64,000 nt of DNA from Calothrix sp. PCC 6303 (GTDB lineage: Bacteria; Cyanobacteriota; Cyanobacteriia; Cyanobacteriales; Nostocaceae). The DNA lies in assembly GCF_000317435.1 (NCBI RefSeq), contig NC_019751.1, forward strand, positions 4,712,001 to 4,776,000, given 5' to 3'. A program made the position numbers and the translations under genes. The notes under the pieces were generated by a model that saw nothing but the letters and a program-made list of their open reading frames with translations, did no database searches and was not told where the DNA came from. Numbering within the stretch: the first letter of the stretch is position 1; each line of letters opens with the position of its first letter. Below are positions 25,924 to 35,190 of the stretch, piece by piece.

Positions 25924-27552
25924 TCATTCAAGTTGCAGTTCAGGCATTAATTGCAGTGTCCCAATACCTAGATCTTTTGGTGCAAGCGATCGCCCTTCAA
26001 ATAAAGCCATCATGTCACGCATTTGAGGATTACCCCGCGAAGCACCCGTAAGTCCTTTGGCAATAATTAAGCCGCAGTAGCCTTTGGTTAATTTACATCG
26101 CTCATTCCACTTTCTGCGCGCTTCCACATGAACGGGATCATCATCTTCAAACTCACCAAACAAAAATAATTCACCATTATGGGTTTGCAATAATCCCACA
26201 TCGTAGCGACTTCCACCAAAAGGATCAGCACCAGGATTAAAACAAATAGCCTTGAGTCCACCTGCTTGCTCTAAATTCTCAATCACTATTTTGGCTTTAG
26301 GACGAGAAGTTTGAACTAAAATTACAGGCAACCCATCCCCAACAGGTTTAATTTTTTCGCCAATTTGTTGACATGTCACCCCCTTGTGGAGGTATTCCAA
26401 CATTTCCCAAGAAACTACCCCCAAACTGAGAAATGAATCTTCGGGGATCAAATCATCCCGTAACGACTGAAACATCTCGTTTTCGGAGTCTAGATCATCC
26501 TCTTCATCCCCCACCATTTCTTCTAATTCGGTGGCTAATTCTGGCATTGTCGCAACGACGACATTAACGTTTGTGGTTGCATCTTCCAATTCGGGGAGGG
26601 AGATGCGATAACGACGGCTGAGGTTGGGAAACTCATCACTTTGTAATTGCCGACGGTAATCGCCGATGAAACGATGTAAGCTTTCCAAGGCTGTGTAAAC
26701 TACCTGTGCTTCCTCGTCATACAATACCGATCTTAGCCCTTCTAAGGGGTGGATATTCCCAAATGTTGGTTCAATTTCCGCCAGAGGTAATTCTGCCAAA
26801 TCACCTACTTCGTCTTCCTCATCATCTGTATTGCTTTCAAAAGTCAGAAATAAACAATCCTGCTTTAAAAATGCTTCTTCCAAATCTTCGGTTGATTCAT
26901 CTTCACGGAGGACATTCGCACGGAAACGTCTAAGGGATTCTTCAGAACGGTACAACAAAATCCCGTACTCCATTCCCAGCATTCCCATAACTGAAGCATA
27001 AACTTTCTCAACATCCCACTGGTTAATCTCAATGGAGATGATTTGTTGTTCTTCCAAAAACTCCCAAGGGGCTGCTTGCCAGATCGCATAAGCTTTTTCG
27101 TGAAGTAATTCGGCGTAAGCTGGCGGCAAATCGGGAACTTGGCTATCGAGAATTTCGGCAAAACCACGAAATAGTTCGTCAATTAGCGGTAATTCTGGCA
27201 CATAGTCGATGGCAATATCTAAATCTTGCAACACTCCACGCAGGTAAAATTGGATTTCCCGATCACGGACTACAATTCGCTGTGGACGACCTGGTTTTGC
27301 CGGACTATGGGGATTTTCCATTGCCCGCATCAACGTCCGTACAATTGCTTCTGGACCCGTTTCTGTGGCAACTACATCCATCCCTCGGACAATTCCCTGG
27401 GATCCATCAACCCAGAGAATACATTCGCCCTTTGCCTCTTCGTCAAGACGGTTTGACGAGGGTGACAATGGACGACGATCGCCCTCCCACACAGAAGGAA
27501 TTTGGATTAATTTCTTCAAGCGACGACTGGTAGAGCGATTAAAACTTGTCAT
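25924..27552 (-). CDS. Conserved cyanobacterial protein, function unknown (542 aa)
   Basis: The ATG at 27552 (MTSFNRSTSRRLKKLIQIP) is preferred over one 33 bases upstream whose extra residues are hydrophobic and unlike the rest. The protein is soluble and strongly acidic in the middle (EEMVGDEEDDLDSENE). Recognisable stretches include ECILWVDGSQGIVRGMDVVA, RIVVRDREIQFYLRGVLQDL and a C-terminal KGYCGLIIAKGLTGASRGNP. I recall proteins like this as conserved across cyanobacteria and possibly carrying a DUF6930-type domain, but I am not certain. No catalytic motif is evident. It lies alone. Confidence 0.7.
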   Translation of the reverse strand: MTSFNRSTSRRLKKLIQIPSVWEGDRRPLSPSSNRLDEEAKGECILWVDGSQGIVRGMDVVATETGPEAIVRTLMRAMENPHSPAKPGRPQRIVVRDREIQFYLRGVLQDLDIAIDYVPELPLIDELFRGFAEILDSQVPDLPPAYAELLHEKAYAIWQAAPWEFLEEQQIISIEINQWDVEKVYASVMGMLGMEYGILLYRSEESLRRFRANVLREDESTEDLEEAFLKQDCLFLTFESNTDDEEDEVGDLAELPLAEIEPTFGNIHPLEGLRSVLYDEEAQVVYTALESLHRFIGDYRRQLQSDEFPNLSRRYRISLPELEDATTNVNVVVATMPELATELEEMVGDEEDDLDSENEMFQSLRDDLIPEDSFLSLGVVSWEMLEYLHKGVTCQQIGEKIKPVGDGLPVILVQTSRPKAKIVIENLEQAGGLKAICFNPGADPFGGSRYDVGLLQTHNGELFLFGEFEDDDPVHVEARRKWNERCKLTKGYCGLIIAKGLTGASRGNPQMRDMMALFEGRSLAPKDLGIGTLQLMPELQLE

Positions 27553-28084
27553 AAATATAATTAAATCAAAACAAGCAATTGGCAAAAACTAATTTGGGAA
27601 AAATGACAAACTTAAAGAAGTTTGCTTGTACTGGTCAACAAGAGGAAAAGGCTTAGGTGGCAAGATCGGGACTCAGATCTTGTATAAGTGTCCTAGAAGG
27701 ACGTAGCTCTGACACATTTTCCCCTACCTCTTCTGGTCAACTATGGCAGAAAATGTACAAGGGTGAACATGGCAACACAGCGAGTCTTCCAATTTTAGGA
27801 CAAAAATCTTGCAGTGCTTTTGGCAAAGTATTTAGATTTATATTTGACAACTTTCAGCAGCCAATATCGTTAGAATATATGTAAAAAGCATCAAATTAAT
27901 TTGTGTTGGGATAAGGAAAGCCAAGTTTTAGCTAGCTAGTGCTTGCAGCCATATTTAGGGCAAGACTGGAGCTAGGTATTACAGTCTATGACTAAAGGCA
28001 AGAAAATATCAATTAGAAATTGTTATTTTTCGATTTCTTACCTCTAAAGTAATATTCTCTCAAAAAACGGAGTTAGATCATCAC
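27553..28084. other. 532-bp gap between divergent genes
   Basis: It holds promoters for the DUF-type gene (minus) and the SufA-type gene (plus). A 7-bp inverted repeat (CAAGATC and GATCTTG) lies at 27661-27682, and GGTCAAC occurs twice nearby. A 75-codon frame at 27657-27884 begins with GTG and shows no family features, so I do not call it. A small RNA is possible but unproven. Confidence 0.4.
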
Positions 28085-28450
28085 ATGACACAAGCAACCC
28101 AAGAGACACAATCTGCACAGAAAGGAATTTTATTAAGCGAATCGGCATTACGACAAGTCAAATTGTTGCAAGGTAAACAAGGTCAAGATTTGTGCTTACG
28201 TGTCGGAGTTCGCCAAGGTGGATGCTCTGGAATGTCCTATTTGATGGACTTTGAAGATATTAGTAAGACTAACCCTGATGATGAAGTTTTTGATTATGAT
28301 GGCTTCAAAATCGTCTGCGATCGCAAGAGCTTATTATATCTTTACGGTTTGATGTTAGATTTTAGCGATGCCATGATTGGTGGTGGTTTCCAATTTACTA
28401 ATCCTAATGCTTCCCAAACCTGCGGTTGTGGTAAGTCTTTCGGGGTTTAA
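28085..28450 (+). CDS. sufA: HesB/IscA-type iron-sulfur cluster carrier (SufA-like)
   Basis: The 121-residue protein has the three conserved cysteines: Cys47 (QGGCSGMSY) and Cys113/Cys115 ([11 protein letters not shown] at the C-terminus). The segments [14 protein letters not shown] and [20 protein letters not shown] fit A-type carriers that receive or deliver Fe-S clusters. The GMSYLMDF form resembles the cyanobacterial SufA type rather than IscA, by memory. It is not beside other suf genes. The start ATG is 84 bases after a poorly conserved leader, and no alternative start is needed. Confidence 0.88.
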   Translation: MTQATQETQSAQKGILLSESALRQVKLLQGKQGQDLCLRVGVRQGGCSGMSYLMDFEDISKTNPDDEVFDYDGFKIVCDRKSLLYLYGLMLDFSDAMIGGGFQFTNPNASQTCGCGKSFGV

Positions 28451-28680
28451 AGTTAAAACACAGGAGGCAGGGGAGAAAGATTCTGAAATTCCACTGCCAA
28501 CTGTCTTTTCAATCCCCTAAATTTATACTTTCCTATATGGTGTTCTTCCCCTTGCTCCCTGCCCCTTTTCCTCTTCGTTGCCTGGGATTATGGGTTTAGA
28601 GAATTTCCGCGAGGGGTTGACTATTGACCCTAGAGCATTGACTATTATTTATTGACCGTTGATTAATTTAATTTTTATTT

Positions 28681-29103
28681 ATGACTGAAACAATAGAAAC
28701 TCTATTTGATACAGGTTTGGAGCGCTACAAAGCAGGTGAACCGATTTCAGATTTAATTCCTGTGTTTCAGGAAGTATGCGATCGCGCTCCCAAAAGTAGC
28801 CCTGCTTGGACTTGTTTGGCTTGGCTGTATCTGTTGGATAATAAGGCAACTCTTGCGACAAAAGCTGCTCAAAAAGCTGTGAAACTCAATCCCCAAGATC
28901 CCCAAGCAAGGGTAAACCTAGCTGTTGCGATGTTAGAAACCAAACAAAAAGGTTTACGGGAACATGTGGAATTTGCTCAACAGTTAATTTTTGTGAATGA
29001 AGAATGGCGCGAGGAAATTAAAGCTAGTATTCAAGATGGTTTAACTCGTAAACCTGATTGGCAAAGCTTGCAGAAGGTTAGTAACTGGTTATTTGAATCT
29101 TAG
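28681..29103 (+). CDS. Small TPR protein (140 aa)
   Basis: About two TPR units are visible at about 35-95 (SPAWTCLAWLYLLDNKATLA, then AQKAVKLNPQDPQARVNLAV). The N-terminal helix TLFDTGLERYKAGEP and the C-terminal KPDWQSLQKVSNWLFES are typical of a conserved cyanobacterial family. There is no signal peptide. TPR domains scaffold protein complexes; the partner is unknown. The small membrane protein gene follows after 74 bases. Confidence 0.75.
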   Translation: MTETIETLFDTGLERYKAGEPISDLIPVFQEVCDRAPKSSPAWTCLAWLYLLDNKATLATKAAQKAVKLNPQDPQARVNLAVAMLETKQKGLREHVEFAQQLIFVNEEWREEIKASIQDGLTRKPDWQSLQKVSNWLFES

Positions 29104-29109
29104 CTAGCC

Positions 29110-29142
29110 AGATCCCCGACTTCTTCAAAAATTCGGGGATCT
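29110..29142. repeat. Hairpin repeat AGATCCCCGA / TCGGGGATCT
   Basis: Ten-base perfect inverted arms lie 6 bases past the TPR stop codon. The AGATCCCCGACTTCTT form is a known-looking dispersed cyanobacterial repeat. It could act as a terminator hairpin, but no T run follows. Confidence 0.65.
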
Positions 29143-29177
29143 ACAATTCTCGCTAACTTCAATTTTTTGTATATTTT

Positions 29178-29423
29178 ATGAAAGAAAAACTTCTAAACTG
29201 GCTTAATCTCGTTTTAGTGGCTGATGTTTTCCTAGTTTTACTGGGTTTTATTTGGTTTGCGATCGCTATTGTTGGTGAAGCCACTGGAATCAACCTCGGC
29301 TTAGATTTATGGCATCAACTTTGGCAACCTCTATTCAACCCCGCTATCGGCATCTTAATGGGTGGTGCATTGCTTAGTGGCATAATTAGTTGGTTTTCTA
29401 AGAAATTTTTGAGTAATCACTAA
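29178..29423 (+). CDS. Small membrane protein with two helices (81 aa)
   Basis: Two hydrophobic segments are visible: about 9-31 (LNLVLVADVFLVLLGFIWFA) and about 52-72 (NPAIGILMGGALLSGIISWF). Charged residues suggest both ends face the cytoplasm. No family motif is recognised, though similar short proteins are common in cyanobacteria. It may be cotranscribed with the TPR gene. Confidence 0.6.
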   Translation: MKEKLLNWLNLVLVADVFLVLLGFIWFAIAIVGEATGINLGLDLWHQLWQPLFNPAIGILMGGALLSGIISWFSKKFLSNH

Positions 29424-29507
29424 TTAATCTCGTAGAGACGAGACAGATCACCCTACGGCTGCGATCAGGGTAAACGTTTCTATTTCATAGAAGTGCTGTC
29501 ATCTGGT

Positions 29508-30413
29508 TCACTTGATTATTTCCACTAAGGCAGATTGCAACTTATCGTACTTGTAGCCGAATCCACTAGCCAAGGTTCTAGTGGGCAAAACCTGCTGACC
29601 CTCTAAAACCACGATGGCACCATCACCTAATAACGCTTCCAACGCGAAAGATGGGACGGGTAGCCATGAAGGACGATTCATCACTTTTCCCATTACTTGA
29701 CAAAACTCTGTCATTTTTACTGGCTGGGGAGCCGTAGCATTATATACTCCCTGCATTTCTGGTTTGGTTAAAGCTTCAACAATCAAACCAACCACATCAT
29801 CAATGTGAATCCAGGAAAACCACTGTTTACCACTACCGATGGGACCACCTGCAAATAGTTTGAAGGGGGTGATCATTTTACCCATTGCCCCACCATTCCC
29901 TAAGACGATTCCTAAACGGAGAATTACTAATCTCACCCCTGAATTTGTAACTTTTTTGGCTTCATTTTCCCAGGTTTGGCAAACTTCAGCCAGAAAATCC
30001 TGACCAGCAGGGCTGTTTTCATCAAAAGTTGCGGCTTCGCTGGTACCGTAATAACCGATAGCTGAGGCATTAACTAATACTTGGGGCTTCTGGCTGGAGT
30101 TGCTGATAGCTTGGACAATAGTTTGGGTTGTTTGTTTGCGACTATTGAGAATTTCTTGTTTTCGTTCGGGAGTCCAACGTCCTTCAGCGATGGGTTCACC
30201 TGCCAAATTTACCACTCCATCGCAACTGGCAATAGCGTTCTGCCAACTATCACAATTTACAATTTCGACATTGGGAAATGCTGTGTTGGGAAAAACCCTC
30301 TCAGCATGGGTTGTGTTGCGACTCAAGACAACTACACTCATACCTTGTTTGTGTAATCGCTCTACTAAACGACTACCTACGAACCCTGTTGCTCCTGCGA
30401 TCGCTACTTTCAT
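29508..30413 (-). CDS. TIGR01777 family NAD(P)-dependent epimerase (301 aa)
   Basis: The start is set at the ATG at 30413 (MKVAIAGATGFVGSRL); an upstream in-frame ATG at 30449 only adds residues before the Rossmann fold. The nucleotide motif GATGFVGS is at the start, YYG at about 125-127 carries the active-site Tyr region, and the C-terminal DUF1731-type part follows (YNATAPQPVKMTEFCQVMGK; PSFALEALLGDGA). This is the SDR39U1/YfcH group of extended short-chain dehydrogenases, of unknown substrate. Length fits the family. It stands alone. Confidence 0.9.
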   Translation of the reverse strand: MKVAIAGATGFVGSRLVERLHKQGMSVVVLSRNTTHAERVFPNTAFPNVEIVNCDSWQNAIASCDGVVNLAGEPIAEGRWTPERKQEILNSRKQTTQTIVQAISNSSQKPQVLVNASAIGYYGTSEAATFDENSPAGQDFLAEVCQTWENEAKKVTNSGVRLVILRLGIVLGNGGAMGKMITPFKLFAGGPIGSGKQWFSWIHIDDVVGLIVEALTKPEMQGVYNATAPQPVKMTEFCQVMGKVMNRPSWLPVPSFALEALLGDGAIVVLEGQQVLPTRTLASGFGYKYDKLQSALVEIIK

Positions 30414-30718
30414 TTGTTTAACTTTTTCAAACCCTAATTCCTGTCTCAATTTTATTTTAAGGGCTATCCAGGACTCATCAGCAGATTTTTAAACAATTTT
30501 GGTCAATCAAACCAGTCGAAATCAAAAAAATCACCAGTATACATGTAAGTGTCTTTTTTACTACCCATTACTGACTTACATCCCTTGCTATAACGACAAT
30601 TTTCAACACCCACCTACTTAACTGATTAGAAAACTATCTTAATTAATCTATAGTGACTTAGCTTTATTACTACCGAATATTATAGGATGGACGCAGTGTT
30701 GAAACCTGTGGAGCTTGC
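30414..30718. other. 305-bp gap between divergent genes
   Basis: It contains promoter space for the epimerase (minus) and the 115-aa protein (plus). A GTGGAG ribosome site lies seven bases before 30719. I see no other structure. Confidence 0.4.
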
Positions 30719-31066
30719 ATGGCTCGCTATACTTGTTCGTTTATTGTGTCTGTTGCCATTGATCATCTCCAACCCCTAATGATAGAACTTCTAGAAAGTA
30801 GTGGTTTAGATGTTCAATATTATACCCCCGACTATATCATGGCTCGTGAAGCGCCTGGTAGTATTGATTTTCCTAAATTGGTGACGGTAGAAATTTTAAT
30901 CGATAAAACCACAGCTACCGATTTAGAAACACGCATGACTTTAGTGGGTAAGAGTGCAGAATTACCACTTAAGCTTGACAATCACTGCCGACAAGTATTT
31001 GACTTCATCAAGCAAGAAATCGAACATAGCCGTCATTGGCATTTGATTCAGAGTTTGGCAGGGTAG
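30719..31066 (+). CDS. Conserved cyanobacterial protein, function unknown (115 aa)
   Basis: The soluble protein begins MARYTCSFIVSVAIDHLQPL and has alternating beta-alpha pattern, including DVQYYTPDYIMAREAPGSID and a C-terminal helix FDFIKQEIEHSRHWHLIQSL. A good ribosome site precedes it. I recognise no catalytic residues or family. It could be a small ligand-binding or steroidogenic START-type fold, but that is a guess with no motif support. Confidence 0.6.
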   Translation: MARYTCSFIVSVAIDHLQPLMIELLESSGLDVQYYTPDYIMAREAPGSIDFPKLVTVEILIDKTTATDLETRMTLVGKSAELPLKLDNHCRQVFDFIKQEIEHSRHWHLIQSLAG

Positions 31067-31400
31067 ATATTCTAACAGGAGGCAAAAAAATCTGCTATTA
31101 GAGCTTATACCGATTGAAAAAATCATTGCAACATATAAACAAGCTGTAGGGGTTTAGCAGTGCTAAACCCCTACCAAGCCATCTGTCGCATTATCGGGAA
31201 AGGCAGAGGGCAGAAGAGAATACTGTTTTCTGTCCTCTGCTGTCACCAAAGGTAACAAGGGTTTAAGATCCCACTGGGGTCGGAATCCTCTCCCAATTGT
31301 TCCTTCTGCCCTCTGCCTTTTGCCTCCTGCCTCCTTCATTTTTTCAAGATACTTGCATAAGTCCTGATATTGTTAAACTTTGTCGTCATTTCTAAATTTT
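31067..31400. other. 334-bp gap with two repeat types
   Basis: It contains the palindrome at 31146-31174 and an 18-bp inverted repeat pair at 31199-31216 and 31303-31320 (AAAGGCAGAGGGCAGAAG and its reverse complement). The rest is CTCTGCC/TGCCTCC tract. No gene seen. Confidence 0.5.
31146..31174. repeat. Perfect palindrome, GTAGGGGTTTAGCA variant
   Basis: Arms GTAGGGGTTTAGCA and TGCTAAACCCCTAC flank one G, the same 14-1-14 architecture and GTAG/TAGCA frame as the GTAGAGACGTAGCA repeats but with a changed inner part. This suggests compensatory change that preserves pairing. Confidence 0.8.
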
Positions 31401-31661
31401 ATGGATTCACAACCCCAGCAACCAGGGACACAGTTTTTGACTTCGGAAGAATCTGCGAAAGTAGATGCTGCGTTATTATCTTCCTCAGAAAAGTTTTTGA
31501 CTAGAATCACAATTTCATCTCTAAGGCTGTTGAAACACGTTGCAGAAGAGAATAATGTGCCTATAGAAGATTTGACGGTGCAGCAAGTTATTCAATGGTT
31601 TGAAAACGATGCAAGAATTCGTCGTGAAGAAGGAGCGGAAGCAGCATTTTTGAAATGGTAA
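31401..31661 (+). CDS. Conserved cyanobacterial small protein (86 aa)
   Basis: The ATG at 31401 (MDSQPQQPGTQFLTSEES) is preferred over a TTG at 31380 whose extra seven residues are hydrophobic. The protein is soluble and mostly helical, with SEKFLTRITISSLRLLKHVA and VQQVIQWFENDARIRREEGA. No domain is recognised. It is followed by a terminator-like hairpin. Confidence 0.6.
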   Translation: MDSQPQQPGTQFLTSEESAKVDAALLSSSEKFLTRITISSLRLLKHVAEENNVPIEDLTVQQVIQWFENDARIRREEGAEAAFLKW

Positions 31662-31757
31662 TCATTAGTGAACAGTTAACAGCTATCAGTTTACCCGCTC
31701 AATACACCTATACAGAACTAACCAAAAATTGACATATTTTTGCAAACTCACAGTTTC

Positions 31758-31790
31758 AAGCCCCCATAAATATAATTTAGGGGCTTTCTC
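31758..31790 (+). terminator. Candidate rho-independent terminator
   Basis: AAGCCCC (31758-31764) pairs with GGGGCTT (31780-31786), with inner TAAAT/ATTTA pairing, then CTTTCTC. It lies about 100 bases past the 86-aa gene and between convergent genes. Confidence 0.55.
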
Positions 31791-31902
31791 TGCCCAGATC
31801 ATTCGGGAAAAAGTGGCAGGTTTGAGTGGGGGTTAAATGCCTGACTCAAACTTTGATAACTGTTTACTGTTCACTGATTTTAATTGGCAATTGCAGAAAA
31901 TC

Positions 31903-33399
31903 TTACCTCACAGAGAAAGCCTCGCTAAATCTGCGGGTAATTGGCTCCATAATAAAAGTCAACACTGATTTTTTGCGGGTGACAATTTCCCCACTTGCTG
32001 ACATACCGGGAGTAAATACAACTTCTTCACCCCTTACAGTTAACCTGTCTTTTTTCAACTTAATGCGGGTGGGGAAAACCAAGCCTAATTCCTTATCAAC
32101 AATTGCATTAGGGCTGATTTTGACCACTTCCCCATCTATGGTGCCAAATTCTTGGAATGGGAATGTTGCCATTTTCACCTTAGCTTTCATGCCTTGACGA
32201 ATAAAGCCGATATCGCGGTTAAGAACTTTTACTTCCAAGAGGATTTCCTCACCATCTGGTAAAATTGATAGGAGTTCTTCACCAGATTGTACAGGTCCCT
32301 TGGTTGCTTTGATGCTGTAAATGGTTCCGGAAACAGGAGATTTAATAGTTTCATAGTCACTTTGCTTCCTTGCCTGATCAAGCTTACCGCTGACATCAGT
32401 GAGTTCTTCGCGGCGTTTATTCATTTGGGTCAAAACTTCACTTTGACGCTCAGAAGCCACCCTATCAGATTGGTTTTTGGCACTTTGGTAAGCCTGTTGC
32501 GCTTGACGAACTTCCTGTACTTGGGCAGCGATGTCCTTTTCTAAAGAAGTGGCTTTATCTGTAGCTTCAGTAATTTTGTTTTGGGAATTGATAATTTCGT
32601 CTCCAGCCCTAGTTAATTCCGCTTTGGCACGGTTGAGACGATCTTGAGCTTCCAAATAATCTAGGCGAGGTACAGCGCTACTTGCCACTAGTTTACGCAT
32701 ACTTTCTTCACGCTTCTGTGCTAAAGCCAGGTTTTCTTCAACTTTAGTGCGAAGAAGAAGAGAGTTTTCGTAATTAGCTTTGGAATTTTCCTGGCTGGTG
32801 CGAGCATTTGTAAGGTTTTCTTGTAGTCTTGCCAAGCGAACTTTGGCTTGATCTATTAAGGCTGTTTGGCGTTTTGCTTCAGCTTCTGCGGCAGCTTGAC
32901 GGGATTCAAAATCCTTTAAGCGGGCGCTTAATAGTTCGTCTTGCATCTGACTACCAGCGTCTTTATTTCCAGTGCGTTCAGCGTTGAGACGGCTGATATC
33001 TTCTTTAATTAACTTGGCTGATTGGGAAAGACGGGTTACATCTAATTGTTGATATTCGGGATCTCGTTCTACCAATACTTGATTTTTGGTGACGCGATCG
33101 CCTTCTTTAACTCTGACTGCAACAATGGAACCATTGCCGATGGATGTAACAGGACGTACCTGGGTTGAGGCAATCAATTCACCTGGTGCGGTGGCAACCT
33201 CGTCAATTTGGGAAAAATACGCCCACGCGATCGCACTAAAGACTACAGCGCTCAGTGTCCCTGCTAATACTCTGGTATACAAAGGCGGTAATTCCTGTAC
33301 CGCCTTACCTAATTCATAGGATAACTGATCTTCCGGTCGAGCAAATACCTGTTTAGTTTGACGTGCTTGAGCAGCATTTGCAGCTAGAGAGTTTCGCAT
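31903..33399 (-). CDS. HlyD-type periplasmic adaptor (498 aa)
   Basis: An N-terminal cytoplasmic tail (60-some residues) leads to one membrane segment at about 45-65 (LSAVVFSAIAWAYFSQIDEV). Lipoyl/barrel halves flank a long coiled coil at about 115-340 (ARLKDFESRQAAAEAEAKRQ and heptad runs). The C-terminal part has the HlyD signature region (LEVKVLNRDIGFIRQGMKAK, then VKMATFPFQEFGTIDGEVV). Such adaptors link an inner-membrane ABC pump to a TolC-like channel. No ABC gene is adjacent, so it likely serves a transporter elsewhere. It resembles the adaptor at 60949 in layout and end (FTKDIGF/FPFSEFG region). Confidence 0.85.
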   Translation of the reverse strand: MRNSLAANAAQARQTKQVFARPEDQLSYELGKAVQELPPLYTRVLAGTLSAVVFSAIAWAYFSQIDEVATAPGELIASTQVRPVTSIGNGSIVAVRVKEGDRVTKNQVLVERDPEYQQLDVTRLSQSAKLIKEDISRLNAERTGNKDAGSQMQDELLSARLKDFESRQAAAEAEAKRQTALIDQAKVRLARLQENLTNARTSQENSKANYENSLLLRTKVEENLALAQKREESMRKLVASSAVPRLDYLEAQDRLNRAKAELTRAGDEIINSQNKITEATDKATSLEKDIAAQVQEVRQAQQAYQSAKNQSDRVASERQSEVLTQMNKRREELTDVSGKLDQARKQSDYETIKSPVSGTIYSIKATKGPVQSGEELLSILPDGEEILLEVKVLNRDIGFIRQGMKAKVKMATFPFQEFGTIDGEVVKISPNAIVDKELGLVFPTRIKLKKDRLTVRGEEVVFTPGMSASGEIVTRKKSVLTFIMEPITRRFSEAFSVR

Positions 33400-33615
33400 A
33401 GAAGTTTAGGTTTAGATTTTGAGATTTTTAGTCTAGGTTAATTTTAGTCGGAAGCCAGAAGTGTGGAGATGCAGATCACCATTATAGAAGCCTTGATATA
33501 TAGCTTTCAAATAATCAATAGTATTTTTAATTCTTCCGTATTTTGTTCATCAGCTTGTACGGAAGTCTCACTGGTGAGAATATCGCAAAGCTGTTAAAAA
33601 GTGGTGATTTTAACC

Positions 33616-34218
33616 TTACTTAAAGGAATTTACCACCTCTTTGTAACATATAAGCCAATAATAAAGTGCAACATTAATTCCACTGAACAACTTCGGAATT
33701 CCTTCCAAAGGACTGGAAGAACTGCTCCCTAAGTGCAATAAATCCACAAAGATACCAGAAATTAGTAATCCTAAACCGATCAGAAGTAAAACGTAAGGAG
33801 TCGATTTGATTATTTCCCGCCTGAAAGTAATTCCATAATAGAGACCTATCAGAGCATAAACCACTATAGTTAAGAATTTGGGAATGCCAAAATCTGCAAG
33901 GAATATTATATGAATTCTATATTTTTCATTCATTAAAAACCCTAAAGTTACTAATGCAGAATAAAAAATAAATCGATTGTTTTTATTTTGAGGAGCAATC
34001 TTTTTCAGAACAATAAAGCTAAAGGCACAAATTAACGGTGGAACAGCGCACAATAACTGAAAAATATTTGTTAATAGCCCCTCAGTTAAAGAATTTGGAA
34101 AATGAGGTGGCATGAATAAGGCACCAGCTAGCGGATTAATATATTTGGTATAGGCAAGTAAAGTAATGACAATTAATAAACATAAACCGTTAAGCCACAA
34201 AATAGAGCGATATTTCAT
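33616..34218 (-). CDS. Polytopic membrane protein, unknown (200 aa)
   Basis: About six hydrophobic segments are visible: 8-28, 50-68, 80-100, 107-125, 140-158 and 175-192. Basic loop NNRF and KKIAPQNKN suggest cytoplasmic loops. No family motif is recognised. The Leu/Phe/Ile-rich sequence is normal for an integral membrane protein. It lies between the lone HlyD adaptor and a GNAT gene, without sign of a shared operon. Confidence 0.6.
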   Translation of the reverse strand: MKYRSILWLNGLCLLIVITLLAYTKYINPLAGALFMPPHFPNSLTEGLLTNIFQLLCAVPPLICAFSFIVLKKIAPQNKNNRFIFYSALVTLGFLMNEKYRIHIIFLADFGIPKFLTIVVYALIGLYYGITFRREIIKSTPYVLLLIGLGLLISGIFVDLLHLGSSSSSPLEGIPKLFSGINVALYYWLICYKEVVNSFK

Positions 34219-34449
34219 GAGAATAGAACCTAGTTAGTGCGAACAACTTACGTCGCGCAAGCTACGCAATCGCTCGTAGATTCGGTGTCAGGGAGTACAG
34301 AAACTAACATACAGCACTTCGGGCAGCTATGAGGTACACACTTAAAGCTGAAAACTATGAGTAGGAGAGGGGCAAGGACAAAACTCTACTGTGTAATAGC
34401 CGGAAGTGCTGTAACTGAGAAAACTAATCTCCAAGTGCTTCCACCTAAG

Positions 34450-35049
34450 CTACGAATCTGCTAACGGAAGCAAAGGAAAAGATTTTGAATTAACTTTGTC
34501 AGTAGAGGTCAAATCAAACGCTAGTATCATGTTACTTTTAGAAAAATTATCAAAACAAGAGTTTGGAAAGACTTCGTATCCAAATCCTAGCTTGTTGCAA
34601 CCGATAGACTCGTAAAAAGAAATTGCTTTTTCATTGCTTCCTCCAGTGTAAATGTAGAGTGATGAGAAACCCTTACTACGAGAGATTTTACAAGTTGTAT
34701 TGAACAAATATGAACCTACTCTCTTACGACGGTAATCGGGTATGATTCCAAACCAACCTAACCAACATCGCTCAGAGGGATCTTCTTGCTCACAGTAAAC
34801 TCCTGTTACCCCAATAGGCTTATTCAAGTGAAATGCCACATAGACGCTCCACACAGGTACTTCACGATTTCGTTTGCGTCCATAACCGCACCACCTTAGC
34901 ATTGAAAGCAGAAAGCGTTCGTTAAATTCAGTCAGTTCTTTAAACAAAGGCAAAAAATGCTGGATGTCTGCTGTCTGTAATACTTTAAAATCAGATACCT
35001 TATATTCCCCGTTTTCTGATAATGTTTCCCAAGTCATGTCAAGATACAC
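34450..35049 (-). CDS. GNAT-family acetyltransferase (199 aa)
   Basis: The GNAT core is visible: beta strands with GWFGIIPDYRRKRVGSYLF (acetyl-CoA pyrophosphate-binding R/Q-x-x-G-x-G/A variant RRKRVGS) and KAISFYESIGCNKLGFGYEV near the end. The first 90 residues are extra to the minimal fold. An ATG at 35037 could be the true start (MTWETLSENGEYKVSDF). Substrate unknown. Flanking sequences on both sides contain related ACTTACGTC-CGC repeats, so the gene may have been mobile, though no transposase is present. Confidence 0.75.
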   Translation of the reverse strand: MYLDMTWETLSENGEYKVSDFKVLQTADIQHFLPLFKELTEFNERFLLSMLRWCGYGRKRNREVPVWSVYVAFHLNKPIGVTGVYCEQEDPSERCWLGWFGIIPDYRRKRVGSYLFNTTCKISRSKGFSSLYIYTGGSNEKAISFYESIGCNKLGFGYEVFPNSCFDNFSKSNMILAFDLTSTDKVNSKSFPLLPLADS

Positions 35050-35190
35050 AGTAATGAACAGATCACGATTCGAGCTTCATTGCTACATGGACAGCTTATT
35101 TTATAATGGATATAGCATAACATCGCGTAAACGACTTACGTCACGCACGCCTGCCGCAAATTGAGTCAATGCTTCCTCTACTTTTGCTTC

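Noticed and set aside
27657-27884. 75-codon plus-strand frame between divergent genes
   Set aside because: GTG start with no conserved motif and the region looks like leader DNA.
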